A stretch of DNA of 12,420 bases from Acidobacteria bacterium UBA7540. Lineage in GTDB: Bacteria > Acidobacteriota > Terriglobia > UBA7540. Made by a program: the position numbers and the translations under genes. Positions 6,662 through 12,420 of the stretch are shown here, one piece after another. Where the stretch lies: NCBI GenBank assembly GCA_002478145.1, contig DLMI01000049.1:11451-23870 (forward strand), read 5' to 3'. The notes beneath the pieces were generated by a model. It made no database searches and was not told where the DNA came from. It saw only the letters and a list, made by a program, of their open reading frames with translations. Each line of letters begins with the position of its first letter. The stretch's first letter is position 1.

Positions 6662-7219
6662 TTGGCTCACTTTCTCGCGCATCCTATGCCTTTCCTGCCC
6701 TCGAAACAACGAAATTTGCCACCAGGGCAGGTCCCCGAGCTCCAATATCCGCAAGCCATTCAGGAATTTGAAGCCGACGCTCAACTAGAGGGCGACAAGG
6801 ATGCCTTCGAACTCGCAGCCGCCTTGAACGCGGGCTACCGCTCGGGCGGATGGCCGAGCGCTCTACACAACGGAATCGAAGTTTCACTCGCGCAGGCCAA
6901 AAGCGGTTACGTGCCTCCTTACCGAATCGCGGAGTTATATGCCGATTTAGGCGACAAGGAGCATGCCTTCGATTGGCTCAACATCGTGAAGGGCATCAGT
7001 GGAACCGTAAGCGAGGTTTACACTGCGAATAAAGCAGTCCTACAGTTCGGACATTTAAGCCAGAAAAACCAACAAATGATTGGATTCGACACAACGTCGC
7101 TCAGCGACGGCGCGGCATTGACGGGGACTGGAACAGACAGCCAAAACTGGCGTAGCATTGCTGTTCGCCCAACGTTCGGCTTTGAGAACGGGCCCCTGGA
7201 GCTACAACGCCGTGACTAG
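6662..7219 (+). pseudogene. TPR-protein C-terminal fragment (kinase/CadC-type tail)
   Basis: An open frame of 185 codons with only a TTG start (or ATG at 6686) and no ribosome binding site. Codons about 28-110 contain YPQAIQEFEADAQLEGDK, AAALNAGYRSGGWPSALHNG, then GYVPPYRIAELYADLGDKEH and AFDWLN. I recognise this as the TPR tail found at the end of large acidobacterial serine/threonine kinases and winged-helix (CadC-like) regulators. The N-terminal kinase or DNA-binding part is absent, and after AFDWLN the usual continuation (AYQEH..., a double RxDPRF-type end) is missing and not present in another frame. It is best explained as a decayed, truncated copy; expression as a small protein cannot be excluded. 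It is divergent from the reductase operon and its last codons overlap the start of the DUF5666-like gene. Confidence 0.5.
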
Positions 7220-7565
7220 ATCGCGCTGCTGCCTCGCTCTCGTTTTGCTTTTCGGGGTGTGGCCTTTCGCGGTACGGAAGGCGTGCGCCGACGCTGTTGT
7301 CCGTCCGAACGGCGACTTGCATCCGGCACAGGAGTCCAACTTCACGTTGGAAGGCAAAGTCACCCAGAAGAGCGAGGGCAAGCTGACCGTCAACACCGAG
7401 GAGAACATTGTTTTCCACGTGCGCTACGACGAAAAGACGGATATCCGACTCAAAGATGGGGCGCAGGGTTCGGACAAGGACTTGAAGACAGGATTGAAGG
7501 TGAGAGTGCAAGGCGACTTCAGCAAGAGCGGCGAGATTCTTGCTGACAAGATTCAGGTGCGCTAG
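7212..7565 (+). CDS. Small exported DUF5666-like protein
   Basis: A 117-aa protein. Residues 1-28 look like a signal peptide: basic TRSR, hydrophobic CCLALVLLFGVWPFAV, then probable cleavage at CADA. The mature part is a short beta-rich domain (TLEGKVTQKSEGKLTVNTEE, VFHVRYDEKTDIRLKDG, LKTGLKVRVQGDF, GEILADKIQVR). It has the pattern of DUF5666, an OB-like module common in exported acidobacterial proteins, in which a measured quantity or ligand is not known. No ATG is available. GTG at 7212 is chosen because GGAG lies 10 nt upstream and it starts the signal peptide directly; TTG at 7158 would add 18 unlikely residues. A perfect hairpin directly follows the stop codon. Confidence 0.68.
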   Translation: MTRSRCCLALVLLFGVWPFAVRKACADAVVRPNGDLHPAQESNFTLEGKVTQKSEGKLTVNTEENIVFHVRYDEKTDIRLKDGAQGSDKDLKTGLKVRVQGDFSKSGEILADKIQVR

Positions 7566-7580
7566 AGGCGCATAGCGCCT
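7566..7580 (+). terminator. Perfect hairpin directly after a stop codon (terminator-like)
   Basis: AGGCGC (7566-7571), loop ATA, GCGCCT (7575-7580) begins on the base after the TAG of the DUF5666-like gene. The GC-rich stem fits a transcript end, but it is only 6 bp and no T-tract follows (GGGTAGC), so it could equally be a 3' stabilising hairpin. Confidence 0.4.
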
Positions 7581-7768
7581 GGGTAGCACAGAGCTATCGA
7601 GGGCGGCAAGAATGAACACCCCAATCCCACCCAAGTGCCTCAGGCTCTGCTTCCATTCCTCTTTTGTCCAGTTCCTGAGTTAGCGATAGCAAGGCGACGT
7701 GTCTCATGATGGAAGGAGATGTCTCAAGTAACCTCGACATCGCCTCTGTACTCCTCGATAATTCTGGA

Positions 7769-10054
7769 ATGAAGCGGCCATTGCTGTTGGGCGTCACAGT
7801 CCTGGTCGCCCTGGCGACGCTGACTCAAACTGCTCCGGCTTGCGGCGACCCTCCCGCTCACGCGGTCGCCGGCCCAAAGGCGCAACTTGCTATTGGGGGC
7901 CGGGAAGGCAGTATCCAGATTGGAGAAGCGAGCTTTGCCAGCCTCATCCTTCCAAAGGACTCACAACTAGCCATTGGTACCCTGAGCCGAGCCAGCTGCA
8001 CGTCTTTGAAATTTACGGTCGAACCATCGAGTGGCTGGCACGATCCTTGGGCCAACTGGTATTACTCCGGAATTCCTCAACATGCGACCGGCAGGGACGG
8101 CCCACGTACCTGCGGAGTTGTAGGATACCTCCCAGGCGCCGAAATTCCTCCACCGCAGATTAACTTCACACTGAACGACTGGATCGAGTTCGACCGTCCC
8201 GGAAAATACAAAATCTCAGTCACCTACCGCACGGAGTTCAGAAAGCCTCAGGACGTTCTCGACGATCCTTACGACGATCGGAAGTCAGCCGTCAACATTA
8301 CGCTTACAACAGATCCGGTCGAAGTCGACGTGTTGCCTGAAGTAGCGAATGTTGCGAACCTCGCATCAGACGCGCTCATCCTTCTGCAAAGCCACTTTCG
8401 CGACGACGATCCCTGGTCATTCAGTCCTGACTCCACGCCTTTCCCGGAGTGGACCCAGTATTCCCACTCAGAGGCGGTTATCCCATTGCTCACGCAGTTC
8501 TACGAACAGAACTCCAACGTAGCTAGACGAGGCCTGATCGCCTCGCCGCACCGCAAGCTTGTAGTTCGAGCGATGGAGAAGGAACTAGTGGATCCACGAC
8601 ATTCCGTGGACTTCAACTTTCCAGCGGAGCTAGCCTTCATTGCGGCTGAAGTTCAGCGTCCGGAACTATTCGGCGCTGGCGACAAGGCTTGGTGGAGCCC
8701 TGAGTGGGAACAGGCGTCAAAGAGAAGAAATGAGGTTTTCCTTCAGTTACTGGCTGAATACACTCGAAAACTACTGTCGGCGTTACCTCAGAAGCACGCG
8801 GCCGCGCAGAGAGACAGCCTTAGTGCCGCGTTGATGATTTTGGCGCGTTGGGACCTTCCCGGAAAGGCTCAACTCCGAATGCAGGCGACGGACGAAGCGG
8901 CCCGTCTAATGCCCAGGATGAAAGAAGCACCGAACCTCTGGGAGGAAGAATGGAAGGTCCTTGCCTCGCCTGCTCTCCTCCCATACTTGCGCAAGACTGA
9001 AGGTTCCCAGCAGATGCGCTGGCTCTACATGTTGGCCCCACAAGAAGCAAGACAATCAATGATTCATTCGGCAGCGCGTGGTGATTGGGCAACGGCGGCT
9101 GGGTGGGCCGCTGTTATGCCAGAAAACGAAAAACCCTCGGCGGTAGTTGATTCTCATCTCGCCAGGGCCCTTCGCCAAGAGCCCGACGTCGAAACGGAGG
9201 ATAACCTAGATCAGGTTCTGCTTAGGCTGGGCGGGGCGAACCTGATTGCCCCAGTGCGCCAGATACTCGCTTCAGAGTCTTGTGTGGGGAGCCCTGCGCT
9301 CTGGGCTTTCTCGCTCAAGCAACAGGGACGACCTGCCGAAGAGAGACTGGTCCAGCGCTACCATCAAGACGGTGCTGACCCAATTTGCAATGCCGATCTG
9401 GCCCTTCAGCAGATTTGGCTCAACCATTCTGTGCGACGTTGGTCGCCTCAAATCGAGGCTATCGTTGTCTCGCAACTCGACAAGAGTGACTCCATCGCCA
9501 CGAATGCTGCGCATTTGCTGGAGCGATTTGGTTCCAAGGATTCAGAACCGGCGCTCTGGACAAAATTGGAGAGATGGCATCGATCGCCTCCATTCCGTAT
9601 GCGTGACTCGACGCAATCCATCTCACCTGAAAAAGACCTGGAAGCAGCGTTGTTATCTGCGCTTTTGAATGGGCGGAGCTGGCTGCCCGAGCCGCAGCGA
9701 ATCGATCGTCTGCGCCAATTGTGCGTCTATCGATGCGACAGCTTGAAATGGGCGCGCACGACCGAGCAAATACAACAGTTTCCGGTATGGGTGCTGAACG
9801 AGGGAGATCCTCATTTCGGAGAACTCACTAATTCCTTTGACGATTTTAAAGGGTGGATTCAACGGTTTCCTGCAGGCACGAGCTTTGAAATTAATGCGGT
9901 TCCGGGGAATGCACCGCTGACCGAAGCCGAGGTGAACGCCCGATATTCCGATCTCGGCGCGTTGATGGGTAAGCTCAAGCTGAAGATCGTAAACGTCTTG
10001 CCATACGACGAATACGGACGTTGCAGGGACTCGCGCTCTGATGGGAAGAAGTGA
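7769..10054 (+). CDS. Exported protein of unknown function, beta N-domain plus helical repeats
   Basis: A 761-aa protein with no family I can name. It starts with a signal peptide (MKRPLLLGVTVLVALATLTQ, cleavage probably near TAPA before Cys25; the -3 residue does not make a good lipobox). Residues about 45-200 are beta-rich and Ig-like in character: LKFTVEPSSGWHDPW, two cysteines, INFTLNDWIEFDRPGKYKIS and VTYRTEF. From about 200 to 650 the sequence is helical, with HEAT- or TPR-like segments such as AAGWAAVMPENEKPSAVVDS and LARWDLPGKAQLRM. A short mixed C-terminal domain (FEINAVPGNAPLTEAEVNAR) ends near a basic tail. The start at 7769 is chosen because the signal peptide begins there; it lacks a strong ribosome binding site, and 7706 is the alternative. 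First of four consecutive plus-strand genes for exported or anchored proteins; no enzymatic motif is seen. Confidence 0.72.
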   Translation: MKRPLLLGVTVLVALATLTQTAPACGDPPAHAVAGPKAQLAIGGREGSIQIGEASFASLILPKDSQLAIGTLSRASCTSLKFTVEPSSGWHDPWANWYYSGIPQHATGRDGPRTCGVVGYLPGAEIPPPQINFTLNDWIEFDRPGKYKISVTYRTEFRKPQDVLDDPYDDRKSAVNITLTTDPVEVDVLPEVANVANLASDALILLQSHFRDDDPWSFSPDSTPFPEWTQYSHSEAVIPLLTQFYEQNSNVARRGLIASPHRKLVVRAMEKELVDPRHSVDFNFPAELAFIAAEVQRPELFGAGDKAWWSPEWEQASKRRNEVFLQLLAEYTRKLLSALPQKHAAAQRDSLSAALMILARWDLPGKAQLRMQATDEAARLMPRMKEAPNLWEEEWKVLASPALLPYLRKTEGSQQMRWLYMLAPQEARQSMIHSAARGDWATAAGWAAVMPENEKPSAVVDSHLARALRQEPDVETEDNLDQVLLRLGGANLIAPVRQILASESCVGSPALWAFSLKQQGRPAEERLVQRYHQDGADPICNADLALQQIWLNHSVRRWSPQIEAIVVSQLDKSDSIATNAAHLLERFGSKDSEPALWTKLERWHRSPPFRMRDSTQSISPEKDLEAALLSALLNGRSWLPEPQRIDRLRQLCVYRCDSLKWARTTEQIQQFPVWVLNEGDPHFGELTNSFDDFKGWIQRFPAGTSFEINAVPGNAPLTEAEVNARYSDLGALMGKLKLKIVNVLPYDEYGRCRDSRSDGKK

Positions 10055-10115
10055 TCGATCTGAGAATGGGAACTTTGGACTCCCTCTGATTGTCTACTAA
10101 AGAAGGATGCTATCG

Positions 10116-10865
10116 ATGACGCGAGCATTTGTCTCCCCTCGCTTTCGATCCGCTTCATGCATCGTCTTTCTGTGGTGCTTCGCCGTCGTCGTCACCTCAG
10201 CCATCGCATTACGGGTTGAGGCTGCAATCTACGCGAGCCGCATTGTCTCTGTCGTGACCGCACTCTCCACTTTGCGCCTTGGGGAAACCTCCAAGGCCGA
10301 GATACTGCGGCGGATACCAACCTTACAACCCTCCAATGCGGGGCCATACGGCGCGCTTCGCTGCGACGCCGACGAGTGTTTCTCAGGCCTCGTCGGAAAT
10401 GGCCTGCCGGCCAGGATATTGCTGGGAACTAGAAACAGCACTCTTGCGTCGCTCTTGCGTTGGTGGGGATTCCGTTTCGAGGGCCTTGACGTCGGGGTCA
10501 AATTCACATCCGGAAAGGTTTCGTATTTTGCCTATCGCTTGATGGTGTCGGCACCCGGTGTGATCCAAGGAGTTCCCCCGCCACCACGGGATGGGGAAGC
10601 TGGCGCCGTAGTGATTGGGCTCTCGTCTCTCAGGATCATCGATAGCGGGGAGCCGAACTCGACGGAAAAACGGCATCTGCCGTACCGCGTGCTCCCTGCC
10701 CGAAGTGCTCCGTCACAGGGCGTGAGCATTGCTCTTACCCCCGATGCCCCTGAAGAAGTCGTGCACCGTGCTTTCGACCTGCGGCTGCACTGCATCTGGA
10801 GTTTCGGGGGGTGTCGTCGTTGGAATCAACTTCTGCCGGCGGTGCAACCACTTCTTCGCCGGTGA
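10116..10865 (+). CDS. Membrane-anchored protein of unknown function with CDADEC motif
   Basis: A 249-aa protein with one N-terminal membrane segment (residues about 16-33, CIVFLWCFAVVVTSAIAL) after a basic start, so the bulk is outside the cytoplasmic membrane. The exported part opens with STLRLGETSKAEILRRIP, loosely similar to the G(M/E)TxxEVL turn of SmpA/BamE-like domains, then a two-cysteine motif LRCDADECF (Cys83, Cys88), VGNGLPARILL and LLRWWGFRFEGLDVGVKF. A proline-rich loop (GVPPPPRDGE) and a Cys/Trp-rich end (LHCIWSFGGCRRW) follow. The four cysteines could form disulfides. The start at 10116 is preferred to 10107 because AAGGA lies 8 nt upstream. It follows the 761-aa gene by 61 nt in the same direction; function unknown, the BamE resemblance is weak. 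Confidence 0.68.
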   Translation: MTRAFVSPRFRSASCIVFLWCFAVVVTSAIALRVEAAIYASRIVSVVTALSTLRLGETSKAEILRRIPTLQPSNAGPYGALRCDADECFSGLVGNGLPARILLGTRNSTLASLLRWWGFRFEGLDVGVKFTSGKVSYFAYRLMVSAPGVIQGVPPPPRDGEAGAVVIGLSSLRIIDSGEPNSTEKRHLPYRVLPARSAPSQGVSIALTPDAPEEVVHRAFDLRLHCIWSFGGCRRWNQLLPAVQPLLRR

Positions 10866-10971
10866 TTGCCGCCAAATCAGTTTTCAAACATAGACTCGTC
10901 ACTGAGTCTTCCCCAAGTCTGATTACCGAAGAGAGTGGCCGGCGTGCCCGCCACCGGTGTCCAATTAGTGT

Positions 10972-12171
10972 GTGGGACTGCTCTCATCACGCCGACTGGG
11001 CCTCGGATTGAAGGTCGCAGCGTTCTCGCTTCTGCTGTGCGTTGGTGTTGGGCTCGGCTGGATGCTATGGCGGCAATTGCCCCTTCACAAAATCACGGAT
11101 CAGGAACTGCTTCGGGAAGCGGTTGCGGAGTGGAAGAAAGCCGGAGAACCCGGCTATGGGCCCAACTCTCAGATCTTCGAACAGCAGGCAGCACAGGGGT
11201 ACTACGAGGATGCAGCAGCCACAGGCCGTCTGTTCAAACCTGCTGAGGATGTCCAGTGGTCAATCGTCGAATTGGTGAAGATTCGTACCGAAAACGGAGA
11301 CATTCAAGGTGCAAAAGAGTCTATTCAGAGCGTTGCCGGGTCGGACTTGCAAAGGAAGGCTGCTAAGGTCATCGCTCTAATCCAAGCTCAGAACGGGGAT
11401 CTATCGGGTGCGCTTAAAACGATCGCTCCCTTCGGCGAGTGTGATGAGGTTTTCTTGGCGTATGGAGGTCACCAAATTGAGATGGGGGATTTTGAGGGAG
11501 CGCTTGATACCGCTGGGCGTACTAAGTCGGGCTATCAACTCTTCTACGACATCGGCGATGCTCTGCGCACTCGCGGCGAGCAAAGCCGTGCTCGTAAACT
11601 CGCCGCTCACATGAAAGACCGGAAGTTCGCAGCTCTCTTCCTGGAGTGTGCACGATTCACTCTTTGGCCCCATCCGGAAGAGGTCAGAGTCATTCAAGCG
11701 ACACCGTGTGACGACGCGTACTTCGACGCGACACGGGGGAAGTTCGCTGAGGCCGACGAGGTGCTTCGGAAAAACGGTTGTTCGAACGTCTCCTTCGTAG
11801 CGGTCCACCAATACGAAGTGGATCCTTCAGGAGCGGAACGTCTGCTGCGTGACAAATCGGATTCTCAAGACCTGGTTTTCGGACTGGGCCAGTTCGCCGC
11901 GGTAGCTGCGAGGAAAGGAAATATCGCCGAAGCTCTTCGTCTCCTCAACGATCTTCAAAGTGTGAATCTTGGCGAGAAGAATAAAGGACTCGCTGAAGCA
12001 AGGGGCACTGATGCAATTCACCAGATTGCTCGCGCATGGACCATCAAGTCTGGCCCTAGAGCAGTGCTCAAGTGGGCCCGTTCCAGACCGACAACTGAAG
12101 AGCGAACCTGGGCGTTGATAGGTATGGCGGAAGCACTTGGGCACGCAACGGCGCGGAGGCATTGTCTGTGA
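10972..12171 (+). CDS. Membrane-anchored TPR-like repeat protein
   Basis: A 399-aa protein. Residues 11-33 (LGLKVAAFSLLLCVGVGLGW and onward) form a single membrane anchor behind SSRR, with the rest exported. The body consists of helical pairs with a recurring G(D/N)xxxA turn: ENGDIQGAKESI (108), QNGDLSGALKTI (140), EMGDFEGALDTA (170) and ARKGNIAEALRLL near 320, as in TPR/SEL1-type solenoids, which usually bind partner proteins. A region around AEWKKAGEPGYGPNSQIFE precedes the repeats. The start is GTG with no clear ribosome binding site and 106 nt of spacer from the previous gene, so the N-terminus is not certain. Its stop overlaps the next gene's GTG by 4 nt. It probably acts as a scaffold in an envelope complex; no catalytic motif is visible. 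Confidence 0.68.
   Translation: MGLLSSRRLGLGLKVAAFSLLLCVGVGLGWMLWRQLPLHKITDQELLREAVAEWKKAGEPGYGPNSQIFEQQAAQGYYEDAAATGRLFKPAEDVQWSIVELVKIRTENGDIQGAKESIQSVAGSDLQRKAAKVIALIQAQNGDLSGALKTIAPFGECDEVFLAYGGHQIEMGDFEGALDTAGRTKSGYQLFYDIGDALRTRGEQSRARKLAAHMKDRKFAALFLECARFTLWPHPEEVRVIQATPCDDAYFDATRGKFAEADEVLRKNGCSNVSFVAVHQYEVDPSGAERLLRDKSDSQDLVFGLGQFAAVAARKGNIAEALRLLNDLQSVNLGEKNKGLAEARGTDAIHQIARAWTIKSGPRAVLKWARSRPTTEERTWALIGMAEALGHATARRHCL
12155..12159 (+). promoter_or_regulatory. Ribosome binding site for the 81-aa gene
   Basis: GGAGG inside the end of the TPR-like gene, 8 nt before the GTG at 12168. The alternative TTG at 12162 would be only 2 nt away, too close, so GTG with a 4-nt GTGA overlap is the likely start. 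Confidence 0.65.
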
Positions 12172-12413
12172 TATACAAGAAAATCTTTCTCGCGAGTGCA
12201 CTTCTTCTGATCTCCGGGCTGGCCTGCGCGCAAAATGACGCAGGATCGCAAGGTACTCCCAAGAAAGACAGCTGCCCAACCTGTCTGGTTAAGGGTTTTG
12301 TAGGCCAGTTGCTGGATTTTTTGGGCCAGGCCCGCCAACGAGAGCTGACACTGGAGGCCCGCCTTGCTTTGCCGCAAGAAAAATCCAGACCGCTGCTGGG
12401 TTCAGACACTTGA
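12168..12413 (+). CDS. Small secreted protein with CPTC motif
   Basis: An 81-aa protein that is complete in the window. Residues 1-22 are a signal peptide (VIYKKIFLASALLLISGLAC, cleavage likely after ACA). The mature part of about 59 residues has KKDSCPTCLVKGFVG, with Cys36-x-x-Cys39, followed by a helix-prone region LLDFLGQARQRELTLEARLA. A CxxC pair in such a small exported protein suggests a disulfide, redox or metal-binding role, but no known family is recognised. It is coupled to the TPR-like gene through GTGA overlap and a GGAGG 8 nt upstream, which argues that the two products work together or in fixed ratio. Confidence 0.65.
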   Translation: MIYKKIFLASALLLISGLACAQNDAGSQGTPKKDSCPTCLVKGFVGQLLDFLGQARQRELTLEARLALPQEKSRPLLGSDT

Positions 12414-12420
12414 CGCGCGC

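Noticed and set aside
7719..7772. 17-codon leader peptide (MSQVTSTSPLYSSIILE) whose TGA overlaps the ATG at 7769
   Set aside because: The ATGA overlap is attractive, but the AAGGAG directly touches the leader's ATG (no spacing), so it is unlikely to be translated efficiently; only conservation data could revive it.
10936..10955. GTGGC...GCCAC inverted repeat between the 249-aa and 399-aa genes
   Set aside because: Short bulged stem without a T-tract; not enough for a terminator or an operator call.
1..12420. tRNA/rRNA genes, CRISPR array, riboswitch, phage or conjugation genes
   Set aside because: None seen on either strand by reading; no regularly spaced repeats, no cloverleaf, no integrase or relaxase motif.

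Overview
The window looks like a chromosomal segment of a soil-type Acidobacteriota (Terriglobia/Koribacter-like) bacterium. This rests on the protein families and the moderate GC content (an impression, not a calculation): Tat-exported aldo/keto reductases, a formylglycine-enzyme-fold fusion, an IS66 relic, a kinase/CadC-type TPR tail fragment and several exported proteins of no known family. Taxonomy is inferred; there is no rRNA or other marker gene.

Left part (1-3500), minus strand: a LacI-family regulator (116-1198) lies 64 nt downstream of a large secreted protein (1263-3428) that joins a TIM-barrel, glycoside-hydrolase-like half to a C-terminal FGE/SUMF1-fold domain without the usual copper-binding cysteine pair. 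Two closely related operator-like palindromes centred on AAACGTTT are present. One sits inside the 17-nt spacer of a good sigma70-type promoter in front of the large gene (3467-3495). The other (21-36) lies just past a second leftward promoter-like sequence beyond lacI and would control a gene outside the window. The simplest reading is a LacI-type local regulon for a carbohydrate: secreted enzyme, its own repressor, and a further leftward gene.

Middle (3500-7580): an 899-nt region without an intact gene holds a clear IS66 transposase C-terminal relic. Next come two adjacent paralogous aldo/keto reductases (4328-5419 and 5423-6556, minus strand, 3 nt apart), both with twin-arginine signals and complete D-Y-K-H tetrads. 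Together with the secreted fusion protein they suggest periplasmic sugar oxidation/reduction, although no AAACGTTT-type operator was seen in front of them. On the plus strand follow a TPR-protein fragment (6662-7219) and a small exported DUF5666-like protein (7212-7565) ending in a perfect hairpin.

Right part (7769-12413), plus strand: four consecutive genes whose products all begin with a signal peptide or a single membrane anchor: a 761-aa protein with an N-terminal beta region and a long helical region, a 249-aa membrane-anchored protein with a CDADEC motif, a 399-aa anchored TPR-like protein, and an 81-aa secreted protein with a CPTC motif, translationally coupled by a GTGA overlap. I do not recognise a characterised counterpart for any of these; as a set they are the best candidate here for an undescribed envelope system.
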